Source of the DNA: Undaria pinnatifida
Lineage: Eukaryota > Sar > Phaeophyceae > Laminariales > Alariaceae
Length of the DNA stretch: 64,000 nucleotides
NCBI GenBank assembly: GCA_012845835.1
Contig: JABAKD010000013.1
Coordinates: 534,501 to 598,500, forward strand
Reading direction: 5' to 3'
Positions 11,130-23,703 of the stretch are shown piece after piece. Position 1 is the stretch's first letter; the number at the start of each line of letters is the position of its first letter. Below the pieces are notes generated by a model. The model did not search any database, was not told the origin of the DNA, and saw only the letters and a list, made by a program, of their open reading frames with translations. The translations under genes were made by a program, and so were the position numbers.

Positions 11130-12250
11130 GTTGATGCTTGGTAGTTTAGTTGTTGTACGCTGTGTAGGACACACTGCCTTCGTTGCCACTATGGCGGCGC
11201 AAAGCACAATCGCAATCGTCAATAGCAATCATCCACTGCTATTATTGCGAATCTGACATCCCGTACTTCTGTATATTTACTGGTGCATATTTTGTGGCAT
11301 CGTGTGCACCGTTGTCCTTTTGACTTGACTCAAGGCCGAAAAAAAGCGCCGAAAAGACACAACATCACCGCTGTAACACTGGTACAGAAATGTATACTCC
11401 GGAGTACTGTATAGTATTAATATATAGTATAACTATATATTATTAATATAGATTTATTACTACCGTCAGTATGACACTGTCTAATAATACTGATGGAACT
11501 TGGCTCTAGGTTGCCAGTATTTTTTACTCCAGTATATTTTGCGATGATACACGCCCAAGAATTACGCCATATTTTCGTGACGGAAACCCATACACATGAG
11601 TTCCGGTGGGAGATAGGAGAGCTAGCTTCGCTTGAACCCGGTGCATTGATGCCGTCCACCGCTCCACAATCAGTGTAATATCTACTGATTGGGACTGCCA
11701 GTGCGCGGCCCTTGCAAAACAATTAACGAACACGGGACGGGACCTCAAGGAAACGGAGTCAATAGTGGTGTACCAAATATGCGATTTAGTAGTACGGTGG
11801 ACAAATAAAACCTCTATGGGTGTATGACGGAGCGGCGAATGGACGGGTCAGCCCACCTCGCGTCAGTTCCTACCTTGGAATATGGTATGAGCATAGCAAT
11901 GCTGCAGCTCTCTTCTCCCATGGTAAGCGGCGAAGCTAACTACAGCAAATAATGCTATTAGTAAAGATGCACCCTACCCGCTGAGCTATGCAGCCAGTCA
12001 TTATTAGAGATACACCGTAAGCTCTGGTGGGTAGGCGCAGTTCGATAAGAGCCGGCGAGGGAAGAAAGGGCTGCAGTCGTCTAGCGATAGGAATGAAGGC
12101 GCATACCGTGTTGGGGTGGGGGGAGACGAGCGTAGTTATTAATGGTCACCCCGGACCTGAGTTAGGGAGAGAGATAACAAAAAGCGCGAAGATAACAGAA
12201 AGGATGAGAAGATAAAAAATGAGACATACATGGAAACAGCCGCTGACTAC
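11130..12250. other. Non-coding stretch with a tRNA D-arm-like fragment
   Basis: No gene recognised. On the minus strand at 11966-12000 the sequence GGCTGCATAGCTCAGCGGGTAGGG resembles the 5' half of a tRNA, but no T-arm follows, so it is only a fragment. An AT-rich palindromic stretch is at 11408-11455. Confidence 0.4.
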
Positions 12251-12252
12251 AT

Positions 12253-12551
12253 TGTTTTTTTTTTTTTTTTTTCTTCGCACACTACTACTTTCCAGCTTCT
12301 GGACAAGCCGTGGTCGTCCCTTCTCCCCCCCGGTTCTTGACTTCAATTTTTTTCCGCGCATAGGGTTCAGCAATCCCACTGCTCGTCGATTTTTCATCGA
12401 GTGTTGCTAACTCGCGCTTTCCGCAAGTCAAGTTGTGCACAAGAAAAAGTCCCAACGAATTTATAGGAGTATGCACTCGGCGGGGCTCGAACTCACGAAA
12501 CTGACCTATACCAGGCTCGAGGATAACCTGATCCGCCACCGGGGCGACCGG
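12253..12551 (-). mobile_element. SINE-like element, family A, copy 3 with poly(A) tail
   Basis: Reverse complement of the family. It starts CCGGTCGCCCCGGTGGCGG at 12551 and contains GTGAGTTCGAGCCCCGCCGAG. It ends AGCTGGAAAGTAGTAGTGTGCG followed by an 18-nt A run (T run at about 12255-12272 on the plus strand). The tail is the best evidence for retroposition. Confidence 0.75.
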
Positions 12552-12822
12552 CTTACATATAACAGCTCAGTGGTTGCGTGGTATCTCGAATACACGCACA
12601 CTCCGGGGTCCGTCGCCGGCTAAACCTGGACCTCGGATTTCCTCAAGGTCGAGGATTGCTATCCCTTTCATCAGCACTGCCCCCAACAGGCGGGATTATC
12701 GCGCTTCTTCTTTCCTGGACGTGTATTTCAGTACCTTCCATCAAACACGTGAAGTACAATGGGACCACTACGCTATGCAAGGTATATTGCGATCACCGCT
12801 GTCCGCGTAAGTTCAGTGGTTG

Positions 12823-13075
12823 GCTGACTGCATAGGTCAGTGGCGATGGTGTGTACCTGTGATGTAACACCACGTATCGTACCTCCGTTCTGTATAGTAG
12901 CTTCCGGCTTGAAAACGGATCTGCTCCAGCTGCTGCACTACTATGCCTTCACCTTTTTTATCACTATAGATAGACCGTTCTCTATAACTGCTTCCGACTT
13001 CGAATAGATCTGGTCCACCTGCTGCACTTTGGTTCCACCTTTCTATCAATATAACCACTGACCTATGCAGTCAGC
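12823..13075. mobile_element. MITE with perfect 21-bp terminal inverted repeats
   Basis: GCTGACTGCATAGGTCAGTGG at 12823-12843 is the exact reverse complement of 13055-13075. Imperfect inverted similarity continues outward (CGTAAG... on both sides), so the true ends may lie about 15 bp further out. The 253-bp interior has no coding capacity; it contains two similar blocks around TCTATAGTAGCTTCCGGCTT and TCTATAACTGCTTCCGACTT. I saw no clear target duplication. Confidence 0.7.
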
Positions 13076-13079
13076 GCTT

Positions 13080-14690
13080 ACTGCTTACGATTCCTAGCTC
13101 TCGGTTGTGGGGTATCTCTAATACGCTCCCTTCCTCACATCACGCTGCGCCCTGGTTTTTGGCATCGGCATGAGGACGCTGCCGCCCCCTTCTATCCTGG
13201 CAAGTGACAAATCCACCGCCCTTCATAGCCCCTTTATAGCCCTTGAGACCTATGTATTCCCCGACCATGTGATACATCTTTTATGATACCTCGTATGATA
13301 CTTGTATGATACCTTGTATGATACCTCGTATGATGCCTTGCATGGGCGGTCGGGGTATCAAATGCAGCTTGCCGCTGTGAGTGAGTTTCGACGAAATTCT
13401 CTTATCTCACAGCTGACGCTGTCTGTTTTTTCTTTTTTCGTTTTTTTCGTGAAGCCCAATAGTATGGACTAGGGTAGCTTACTCTACTATAACTAGTAGT
13501 AGTATACTTACACTAATAGTAAGTCACGGACTAGTTGTTTAGTAGGCTGTTAAAAGCGAGGTATTGCAGTTCTTAATAGGGTAGAGGCTTGCAGTTCTTG
13601 CGGTGGGGATCCCTCTATAGTGCTGGTTGTTGAGTACTAGTAGTAGTAGTGCCGGTTGCCTGCTACAGTGAGTGTGAAACTGCTTGGCAAACATGGGAAC
13701 AACCAGTAGTGGCGGTATGCGGAGTAGCGCCGGTTGCCGCTATACTGCCGGTATTAGGGCTAGGCATTGTAGCGGCAACCAGCGCTACTAGTGAAGTGGT
13801 GTGCAGTGCGGTCTTTGCTCAGGGTTTGCGTCTGACTAGCACGTATGTTGCTCGACGTGTGGTCTTTCATTATTGAATGAATCGTTTGCCACTCTGTCCG
13901 TGTACAGTATTAACAGTATTAATATTACTCGTACTAGCAACCCGTGTTGGTGGAGGTTAATAGTTAACTACTGTATTAATAGTCAGTTACACGAATGGTT
14001 GACTTTTAATCTGCTACCCATGCAATACCTGCATGTAAAAATATGTAATATACCAAGTACCGGTATGTGACTAAATGGAATTGTGGTTTGCTGCTTTGTA
14101 CGCCTCCATTCAACTATTTATAATAACTAAGGACAGCATAGTGGTTGTTGTAGACATTTTTTGTTTTTGTTTTTCGTACAAGCTGCATACGACACGTAGT
14201 GCCGGGAAGAAAGACTCCATAACGACAGCACTCCTTGGAGGCGACACGTGATTCAACACCAGGTGTGCAAATATAACTTTGCACACCTCCACCCTGCTCC
14301 AGCTTGGCACGCTGATCGAAGCCCGACCTGATCACGCCCAGGCCTCTACTAAGTTGGACCCCTCCATACTAAGCTGATGAAATCGGATAAGATTCGACGG
14401 ACAGTGATAATTATGATAATTATGACCCCTATGCTTGATAGAACGAAGGCGTGCATGATATGTGCCTGGAGGGAGAAGGGAAGGCACCTGTGGCCACGGT
14501 TTTTCCACACGGTTTTTCCACAAAGCCGCTGATGGTAACACCTTCTGCTACTTGAGCTAGAAAGTAACTGGTGACGATAAAAACGACGAGTGTATAGCTG
14601 TCTCTAGGAGCTTGCGCGGCAGGACCTTTGTGACGGTGAGTGACTATCATCTTGTGTAAATCAGTCATCGGCGGACGTTTCGGGCGTCTC
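13080..14690. other. Non-coding stretch
   Basis: No gene recognised. A short GTATGATACCT repeat lies at 13280-13335, a partial inverted family B piece at 13378-13420, and TAGTAGTAG-type runs at 13490-13640. At 14470-14530 GGAAGGCACCTGTGGCCACGG is reminiscent of the 3' part of SINE family A. Confidence 0.4.
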
Positions 14691-14693
14691 CAC

Positions 14694-14927
14694 AGGGGCC
14701 TATATAAGGCGGTTGCGATAAGGCGGCCACTCGATATAGAGCGGTTGAAATCGGCTGGCAACTCCAAAGGGGCCGGTATAAGGCGGCCACTCGATATAAC
14801 ATTTAGGGCGGTTGAAATCGGTTGGCACGACAGTAACTCTGAATACAACCGCTTATACGCATAGGACGGCCTCTCGATATAGGGTGGCCGAAAATCTTTC
14901 GAACTATACCGCCCGACATAGGCCCGT
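14694..14927. mobile_element. MITE-like element with GGGCCTAT...AAGGCGGT ends
   Basis: The left end GGGCCTATATAAGGCGGT and the reverse complement of the right end (GGGCCTATGTCGGGCGGT) match at about 14 of 18 positions. Inside are direct repeats of TAAGGCGGCCACTCGATATA and GCGGTTGAAATCGG. Related CCC(C)ATAAAAGGCGGT sequences lie at 36980-37035 and 56245-56310. Confidence 0.5.
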
Positions 14928-14949
14928 CTGCTGCGGTAGAAACACAAGT

Positions 14950-16900
14950 TCGCCTGTACTACGATCGTATTAAAAACGATTCAAGTGGAAATGCTTATAA
15001 GTGACACATGCTGAAGCTTGTGCTGCGCGCTGCCAGAGGACAATACAAAATACTCCGTATATAATTGCCGTGGCGTCGTGGCGCGCTTCTGGGTCGGCCT
15101 CGGACGGCGTCACCCCGCCCGGGTACAGACGGTTGTGGCTAACAGTAGCTAGCAAACAGCGAACGGCGGGTCTCAGAAGATGGTTCGAAGTCGGCCTGGG
15201 GAATGTCACCCTTTGAAGCAAACTATCATATACCCGGACGCGTTTTTTTTGGGGTCTCAGAAGCCGAAGTTTATGGGCACCAAATGTGCGCTTTACTCCG
15301 AGGGACTGTCAAAAACATGTGCTTACTCCTCATACCGCTTCCCAAGGTTAACCGAAGACTTTCTGGAGTACTTTTCCGTTTATGTAGAGTCGTTCATGTA
15401 TAGGCGTAGTTTTATTGTATGCCCCATGTTGCTATTGATGTTCCTGGGGCCTGGGACGTACGTATGATGTGATGACACTATAAAGTATGGCGGTTTTAAA
15501 TAAACAATCAAGTTTGGTGGGCCGTACGCTCTGTGTATGGTTAGGAATATTATATGATGTCCCAGCAACTGGCAACATGGGCACACGAACAAAAACTGCC
15601 GGTACGACTCTGGAGAACCGGAAATATAGTCTAGAAGACCCTTGGAAAACTCAACTCCGGGGTGCATTCTGAGAAATTAACCGTTTTTTTCGGCTCTCCT
15701 GCCGAGTAACTGCGTATTTAGGGCAAACAAAATTCAGTTCTTGGATCTTACTAATGAGTTCCCATGATAGACGGCCTTCTTGCGAGCGAAAGGACTTGAT
15801 AATTCCCGACAACGCCGAAAAAACGCGGGGGGGGGTCATTCCCAGGCTCGCGTACCCGATTTTGTCATGCGTGCTGCGTGCATGTCTCACGCGACGATCC
15901 GAGTCAGAATAATTGCTCTTGATAGAAACTGGTGCATGAGGCGCGACCTCAAAGATCTTTTGTTGGGTTAGCTTGGGTTGCGTTTGGTTGCGTTTAGGTA
16001 TGTTTCCTGCTTGCCAACAACGTGCACCATTAACGATAGCTACAAGTATCCCACCAACGAAGGTTTCTGTGATCCTGTTGATTGTGAGAGCTACGTTAAT
16101 ATCTTACTATTTTTGAGGCGCTAAGCGAGATTCTAGATTATCAGAGTGACCAAGCACTGGTGCTGGTGTTGTCGTTATTTGGTTATGAGATGGATTGGGT
16201 GAAAGGTGATGGATTATGGATGATGGATCGTGAGCGACGACGTCATGGGATGGTTGGCAGAATGCTGATGGCTCATGACTGGTTTAATCGATGATGGTTG
16301 TAATATTGGCGACGTATTATCTCTAGTATCACTTACCAGGCATTGCTTACTGCTTATGAGTGATGTCGTCACATGGTATAGAGGTATGCCGCCATCACGC
16401 CCGCGGCCAAGGGTTGTATAGGCTCTCACCCAACATATACCATGCATTGTGTCTACGAACTGTACATGTAAAATATGCACTTTTTTGTTTTTCGGCATGC
16501 TGTTGGCAGACGGCCGAGGTTTTTTTCTCGCACTTTCGGCTGCGGATTCAGCAAGGGGGGCGTCGGTACAATACTACGCATGTCTGGATCCCAATCGAGC
16601 TCCGTGGCGGTTCTTTGAGCATTCAACGTCGCTGAACTAGCTCTTTTTGTCAAGGGGCTGTGTTCCGTCTCGCTGAGACGAGCAGGTGCATGGAAAACCC
16701 CACATTTTTTCAGTTATTTTAAAAAATAGCCCGCTCGGGCGTCATCCCTCTATAGTGCTGTATAGTGCGGTAGGGGTTGCGCTTTTCTTTTTGAGACAAC
16801 CTGTTTCTGACCTCTATAGTGCGGTTGGGCTCCTCAGGTGTGGAACTATCGGTTAGTATAATCGTTTTACGGGTATAGTTGTTTTAGTATATATAATTAA
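14950..16900. other. Non-coding stretch
   Basis: No gene recognised. The DNA is of mixed composition with several open frames under 100 codons that show no domain. A short repeated CTATAGTGC(G/T)GT motif lies at 16745-16830, also seen near 13613. Confidence 0.4.
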
Positions 16901-16906
16901 TATCAT

Positions 16907-16908
<2 letters not shown>

Positions 16909-16990
<82 letters not shown>

Positions 16991-16991
16991 C
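16909..16991. repeat. Trinucleotide microsatellite (TAG)n
   Basis: An uninterrupted run of about 27 TAG/GTA units. Confidence 0.95.
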
Positions 16992-17219
16992 ACTAACGCA
17001 TAGGAATGTTCGGTCGGGTTGCCCGAAGGAATGTCTTGAACGTCATGTTTCGGGTTATATGTTGAGCTACTCGTGTCAGGAGGTCATACAGTTCTTAGAA
17101 AGTTCTTAGAAAGTTCTTAGAATCTGCTGCACCCCTAGCGTGGGATGGATGTCGGTTCTCACGTCTTTTCAACCCTCTCCGCTCGCCCGCCCCGCTCTAC
17201 CGGTATGATATAAAATCAT

Positions 17220-17800
17220 CACATCATCATCAGTCCGATTTTTTCACCCTCTCTGGCAGCAGCAGCACTCCTTTGTGACAGCCACGGACGGTGATTCTTT
17301 GTGCGTGTTTCTGTTTGCTTCGGTATGTACCAGGTCTGTGCCAGCGGAGTGTGTGCTGTCGTAGGTCGTAAGCACACAAAACGATCAAGAAGCGACCAAG
17401 AAGAGCGTTTTTTGTTCTGTTTGTAAAAACAGCCACTGAGCATCGCAGCCCCAACAACATCGCACAACAGTTCGTATACAGCAGCATGCAGTACAGCGCA
17501 GCGACACAGCGGAAGCCTTGCTCCGAACTCTCGCCTTTGCGCCAGTCACGGTGTACGTGTGTGGTTGGTGCACAGCGGCAGGAGGAGATCAAATCGCAAC
17601 GATAATATTGTCACCTCCGACGCACATTGTCGGACCTCATACCAGGCGAACGAAGCATACAGCAGCAGCAACAAAAACAGTACCCCATACATATCATTGG
17701 AACGCCCGTGTTGCCCGTTTTCAACTTGAGACGCCCCCGCAACATGAAGCCCATCTCATGCCGAATGGAAACCTTGTAATATACGAATCACTCCCTTTTA
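17220..17800 (+). repeat. Dispersed repeat family D, copy 1
   Basis: Contains TTGTGACAGCCACGGACGG, ACACAAAACGATCAAGAAG, CTCTCGCCTTTGCGCCAGT, GTCGGACCTCATACCAGG and CAACTTGAGACGCCCCC. All recur in the same order in 35660-36640 with substitutions and an insertion. No coding function is recognised. It lies just upstream of the villin-headpiece exon, probably in its intron. Confidence 0.6.
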
Positions 17801-18130
17801 TGTTGGCAACAGCAATGACGCTTGTGGTAGTGGTTCGGACCTGGCGTGCCGTTTTTTTACTTCTCGTGTTATTTTTTGTTTGCTCGTTTTTTGTCCGTTT
17901 TGAGTTTTGGCGTGTCCTTTTTGTTCATGATTGTGAACACCCTCTATAAACCCATTCACTCGCCTGTGTCATTCTCGTTTTCGCGTTTTTGTTTATTGTT
18001 GTGAACTCTCGCTACAATCGTAGTAGCTCGTTTTCACTCGCTCGCTCGTGAAACCTCATCTCATACTTCTTATATTATTTTCCTTTTTTTTCTCGTTTCA
18101 TTTTGTGTGTTGGTTGTATTCTTAACCCAG

Positions 18131-18807
18131 AGTGTTTACGACGAGACCCGCCCTGCCGAGGACTCTTTCGCGAGCGCTGCATCGTCCCAGACCGTCGTAT
18201 CATCGGACGCTTTTGATGACGTCAGTATCGCAGATAGCAGCACTGGAAACGACGGCGATGGCAGCGGACACCGCTGTTGCGTGGGTGTTAGCGGTGACTG
18301 TGTAGATGGGAGAAAGGGGGCCGGCATAAGCTTGGGAGAATGCGACCCCGGAAGCTTACGGTTGCGCTCTCTCCTCAAAGAGGCAAACAGCGCGCTTGTG
18401 TCCGACTCGGAAGATTCAGACGGGGGGCGGCGCGGAGAAGGAGGAGGCGGATCAGAGGAGAAGGCGCGAAAGGGTGGAGGCGGAAGGAGGAGCGGATCGG
18501 AGAAGGTGAAGGGGCGGGACAGTCTTTTTGGGAGGGTATTTTCTGACCGAAGGCGAAGGCGGCCATCTGCGTCGGGTAAGTCGGGGGGGGTGGAGGATGA
18601 CGGTGGGGCGGCGGCGTTGGCGGCGGCGGTGGAGGCGGTGCTTCTGTGCCCTCCGCAGGTGCTCGCAAGGAACGGTAGCGCGGGGTCGTCGATGTCCTCG
18701 CTGCTCTCCACGGCGCGAAGCGAGGACCGGCAGAGGTCGGCGACGGCGGGAGGGGAGGGGGGTGAGTGCTGCAATGCCAGCAATGACAACAACTATAACA
18801 GCAGCAG

Positions 18808-18839
<32 letters not shown>

Positions 18840-20641
18840 ACCACGGGAAGGCGTGCGGCAATGACACTGTCGGCGAAAACGCCAGCGCTGTTGGGTTTAG
18901 CGACGGCGATGTGGAAGGAGCGGCGGCGGCCATTGAGGCAGCGCTGGCGTGGAGCTTTCCCCCCTCGCCCAGGCTAACCAGCGTTCAAGAAGAGGGCAAT
19001 GGCGGTAGTAGTAGTGGTGGTGATGATGCTGGTGATGGTGATGGTGATGGTGACGTTGGTGATGGTGATGTCGAAAGCAGCAGCAGCGGGTCTAAAATGC
19101 GCGCGGCCATTCAGGCGGCGCTGGCGTGGGAGCCGATGCGGCCGCGGCCACGTCCACCGGTGATGCCCGTCAAACGCAGACACCGGAGTACCGGTGCGGT
19201 TGGCGATGGCGTTGTTGGTGATGCTCGTGGTGGTGGTGTTGATGTTAACTCGCGTGGTAGCGCAACCGACGCCGCCCCTAACGCTAAAGCTAACGCTGGT
19301 GACGACAACTCTCGCGCCGAACAAGCTACTGCTGCTGCTGCGGACGAGGTTGCCGAGAAAGCTGCTCCGGATATCGCTGAAGCTGATGGGACTGCTGCCG
19401 ATACCGCTGCCGCGGACGGGGGTGCCGATGTTTTGGCTGCTGTTGGCCTTCGAGGAGACCCTGAAGACGTGCCGATTGCTGCCGCCGCCGCGGCCTTTGA
19501 GGACGAGGGACAGAAGCCGGAAGGTTTGCGGGAACCGCGAGAGGGGGACGACACCCTGCCACCTTCCCCCGAAGTCTTGTGCTCGGTCAGCGGCAGTAGC
19601 GCCTGGAAGGGCGACGCAGCTGCCGCGGCCGCTACCACCATCTCGATCACCTCCACCACCACCACCACGGCTACCAACAGCAACAGCTGCAACAACGACA
19701 ACACCAGCAACGACGCCACCACTGCTGGCACCGTTTCGGCGACGCGACGAGCAAGCGCGGATGGTGGCGACCAAGCAGGAGGGGAGACAACAGCCACGAC
19801 CAACAGCGCCCCCTTTGTTAGCGGCGGGGGTGGGATCAAACGGGCCTCTTCCCTCAAAGTTACAGCCCTATCGCGCAACTCATCGGAGAGTACCATACCA
19901 GCCAGCTCAGCCAGCGGAGTGCTCGGCGTCTCCCCCCCGGCTGCCCGCCGTGCATCAGAGCTAGACAGGCCGTTTCTCAGCGGGCAACTCTTTTTATCAT
20001 CTGAAAAAGGAGTAGGGGGAGGGGGCGAGTCCCGACGTGGCGGCGTTGTGCCTTCAGCGCACGCGCCTGGTACCACGCCTGCGCCGCCGCCGCCGCCAGC
20101 GGCGGCGGCCTACGAGCGCGCTCTCTCACGCCTCGCTCAGGGCAACCGTTTGCCCAGCGATGGAGGACTCGATTACGGTAAAGACTGTTTATCGCTGGAC
20201 CAGGGTGGGCGCGAGTGCGAGTGGAGTGCCTCGGATGGTTCCGCGACAGTGAGGGTTGGGGCGACAACGGCAGCGAGAGCGACAGCTGCGGCTGTGGCTG
20301 CTGCTGCTGCTGCGGCTGAGGCTGAGGCCGCGGCTGTTTCAGCTGCCGCCGCGTCTGCCACTGCTAAAGCGGTGGCGGCGGCGGCGGGCAAGGGTGATGC
20401 TAAGGGAGGCGACGAAGCAGGCGGTAGTAGGGTGGCGGGGACAGCGGAAGAGGCGGCGTATAGTTTCCGGCGGCTGGCCGGGGTAGGCCGCGGGTGGCCT
20501 AAGGGGGTTGACCCCACCCGCAGGGAGGAGTGGCTGTCTGAGGAGGAATTTGGTGCGGTGTTCGGGATGACGTTCGAAGCTTTCAAGAAGCTTCCGGGGT
20601 GGAAAAAGGCGATCATGAAAAGGGAAGTCCTGCTCTTCTGA
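18131..20641 (+). CDS. Villin-headpiece domain protein, 3'-terminal exon
   Basis: One 836-codon terminal exon ending in TGA. The frame has no early ATG and is preceded by a long T-rich tract and CCCAG at 18126-18130, so I place a phase-0 acceptor there; upstream exons were not found. About the last 65 residues form a villin headpiece (actin-binding): YSFRRLAG, WPKGVDPTRREEWLSEEEF, VFGM, LPGWKK and a KREVLLF end, where families usually end KKxxGLF. The rest is low complexity: a Ser/Asp/Gly-rich start, an Asn run (residues ~217-237), Ala-rich and Ser/Thr-rich stretches, and three short repeats of the form AAIxAALAW. No gelsolin repeats are visible. The predicted role is F-actin binding. Antisense frames over this exon are shadows of its GC-rich codons. 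Confidence 0.85.
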
Positions 20642-22880
20642 TACCGCGCACATATTTACGGCGCGCGCACTTCTTCTGCAGGGGTTTTGTATGCGCCCTG
20701 CGCCGCGGGGGACTGTATGTGGGGGGGACTAAGGGGGAAGGCGTACTCATTTGTTGCTTCTGTCGTTTGACACATTGACCATGCGTTCCTTTTTTGGACG
20801 AAACACCAGGGGGGGTCGGTTTGGCGGGGCTCGAATATGGGGCGCGCGGCGGGGGTGAAACGGAAGGAGAGGAGGAGTTGGCGAGAGGGGCGGGGGGGGT
20901 AGGGGTTGGATGCGAAGTGTTCAAGTGGGTGGTTCGTGCGTTGAACATGTGTTATGGTTTGCTTGTTCCTTCGTGTTGCACCTGTAAGTCTTGGGTTTGG
21001 CGTAAGGGCAAAAAAGGGGGGGGGGGGGGGTTGTGTGCGTTGAGGCCCACCTGTGCAAGGCCGTAGACAGCCCGATCTTGACTTCCTTTTTTCTTTTTGG
21101 TAAAATATGTTCTGCGTGTGGGCTGGCACAATCGATGCCTCACGCCCTCTCGCTGTCGCCCCGTTTAGAGGTACGCACCTTTTGGGGGTACATATTTTCG
21201 GCGTACAAAGCTTTGGGCATACCGTACCTCTTGGGGCTATGAGCCCGAGGGATTGTTTGGGCAAAGGGAGATACCTTAGCCTCCCTTGTATTGTGTTGTG
21301 TTTTGTGGTGTATTACAAGCCGGAGTTGTTTCGAACCGACGTCATACGCTCGCTACCCGCTCTGTTGTCGATTGGTTTTGTTGCAACCGCCTCTTGCCGG
21401 AGTGTTTCGGGATGGGGATAATAAACGGTGGGGAATTTAGGTTTGGAGCGGGAACACCGTCCATAGCCGTCACCAGTGTGTTGCCTCCGTGAGCGGATAG
21501 TTATAGATATTCAATTTTTGCATGGTGATACGTTGTTGGTTGGCTGTATATTGAGACTATTCATTCGTTCGTTACGAAGCAAATGGGGAGGCTTGTTCTT
21601 TTTTGTTCGGAGTCTTCGGAGGCGGTTTGTCTAGTCTTGTTCTGTTTTGTGTGTTATTTTCTGGTTTATCGTTTTCTGTGCATTGTCGAAGGCGCCGCCG
21701 CCGCCGCAGCAGCAGCTCCGCAATAACATAGGCAAAAAAAAGCACAAAATGCCCCCACTGCATGGCTTTATTTATAATACATAGACCATTCTACTACTTT
21801 TTCTACTTTTTTTTCGTGCAAAAACTCAGCACTTTATTTGGAAGTAACTTCTATTCCAAGACGGGGGCGGTGCAGGTCTAAAGGAGTGATAACCATCCCA
21901 TGGACACAAGCCCTCATGGAGAATTCATCGAGTTTTTTTGTTTGCGTCCTCTATTGACAGCGTTGAACCTTTTCACCCACGTTTTTTGCGACGACATACT
22001 TGGAAGTTGTGTGGGGCGTTTTTTGCAGTAGTAAATGGGTTGGTATAACCCTGGTGAGGACCGCATCCCCCTTATACCGTACGAACTACTTGGATTTAGT
22101 ATGGGGTGTTTTTTCCGCAGTGAAATTGCCCATCGATTGCTTCGTTTCCGTCCCGTTGGAGGCGGTGGTGTTGGGGGGGGGGAGGGGGGGGGATCGAGGC
22201 TCTAGGGTTTTGGTGGTAGTACTGCGATATTTTTGTGGGAGAGGTATACCGCAACATTTATTTATTGGGAACGTTGTGCGCCGCGATATGTTTGCGGGAA
22301 AGTAAAGGTTGTACACCCGCGATCATTTTTGCGAGAGTTGTATGATACCATCGCGATCACTTTGGCGGAGTGGTTTGCCTTGGTGGTGATTTGAGGTGGT
22401 TGTCGGCGTGGGATGTGTATATTACGGGTATAGGTACAGCTAATAGTAGATGCCGTTGTGATGGGGACGGGAGAGGAGAGCGGGGGTCTGGGGGGTTCTG
22501 AGGCGACAGGGCCATCTGCTCAAGACACGCCTCCCTAATGCTGCCGGTGCCGTGCGCCGCTGTACATGCGCGAATATAATTTTCGCGTAACGTAAAATGT
22601 CTTGATTTTCGCGTACACGGCAAGCAATTGCGACGGCTCAAACTTTTAGTGGAACTTTAGAACTTGAGGGTGGTTGTTGAAAATGCGGAGGGAAAGGAAG
22701 GGAGGTGTAAGGTTGTTTCATCAGCTGGTGAACTCGATGAGGATGTTTCCATGTTTTGATTGTTCCGTCTATCTTGCGCGATGCGGCTACTCGGCGTCGT
22801 CTGCTGCGGGTATGTACAAGGAGGCAGGAGCGACAGCGCACCGATAAGAGGGTAGGCAGGGGGGGGAGGTAAAGGGGATG
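20642..22880. other. Downstream region of the villin-headpiece gene
   Basis: No further gene recognised. It contains a 15-nt G run at 21016-21030. An approximately 88-bp segment is imperfectly duplicated at about 21998-22060 and 22088-22150 (TGGGGYGTTTTTT...GCAGT), and GCGATC/TTTGCGGGA words recur at 22220-22370. The 3' UTR end could not be placed. Confidence 0.4.
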
Positions 22881-22889
22881 GTGGTTTGA

Positions 22890-23135
22890 GTGCCATTATC
22901 AGTGGCGGTACCAGTGGATGGACCAGTGGCGGTACCAGTGGCGATATCAGTGCCAGTGCCGGTACCAGTAGCAGTGCCAGTACTAAGGGCAGTCCCAGTG
23001 GTAGTGGCAGTGCGTACCAGTGGCTGTACCAGTGGCGGTACCAGTGCCAGTACAACTGGCAATTCCAGTGGCAGTGCCAGTACCACTGGTGGTACCAGTG
23101 GCAGTGGCAGCACTAGGGGCAGCACCAGTAGCATT
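22890..23135. repeat. Minisatellite of GTACCAGTGGCA-type units
   Basis: About 20 units of 6-12 bp built from ACCAGTGGCGGT / GCCAGTGCCAGT. Every frame is open, giving spurious Ser/Gly/Thr- or Val/Pro-rich peptides on both strands. Confidence 0.85.
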
Positions 23136-23453
23136 ACCACAGGTAAAAAAAATAAAAGGAAAACATCACTAAGATCTTGAGATACGAAAATATTTGCGTG
23201 TCTAAAGGGAACGGGCAGGGCAGCTTAGGGGCAGCTGTTTTTTTCGTTCTATTTCGGCCTCGAGTTTTTTTTCATGTTTTTTCCCAAGTTTTTGTTATCG
23301 CGCACGCTGTGCTTTTCCCCCGTGGAGAACGGAGGGGGGGGGCGCGTCTATCTCCCGCGTGTATTTTCGTATTTTATTTATGCGCTGCATGCTAAGCGGT
23401 TGCTTTTTAACAGGAGTTGTGCTGGTTCTGGTAGTGCATACCATGATCCTGCA

Positions 23454-23703
23454 CTAATCGAAGTAAACTGTTGTCTGCAAGAAGGTTGCAGTTCTAAAGA
23501 AGTCAAGAGTTGTACTTGTACCATGTAGCGGGTTTTGCTCGCCCTCGGGGAATGGGACATGACCTGGATAAAAACCACCGCCGTCGCCGCCGCCGCTGCT
23601 GCTGCTGCTGCCGCGGCCCCGGCTTGCAGGTGGGCGGATGAGGAGATTGCTCTTGATTTGGTCGAGTACCGCACGGAAAGTGTTGTTATTGGCCGTCGGC
23701 CGG
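23454..23703 (-). CDS. PLAA: PLAA exon I, tentative last exon
   Basis: An acceptor AACACAG followed by one nucleotide completes the codon left open by exon H. The frame then reads TFRAVLDQIKSNLL, which fits the terminal PFU helix, followed by Ser/Gly-rich sequence with GGGFYPG (PLAA linkers often have GGGRYVPG) and a TAG stop at 23454. Alternative internal donors exist (CCAG|GTCATG, CATG|GTACAA). The intron from exon H would be about 5.9 kb. It could be coincidental. Confidence 0.4.

Noticed and set aside
11966-12000. tRNA on the minus strand (GCTCAGCGGGTAGGG)
   Set aside because: Only a D-arm-like half; no T-arm or acceptor stem follows.
18136-20653. Several long antisense and alternate-frame open frames (up to 321 codons) across the villin-headpiece exon
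   Set aside because: They are shadows of GC-rich, repetitive codons; none has a domain, while the sense frame ends in a clear headpiece.
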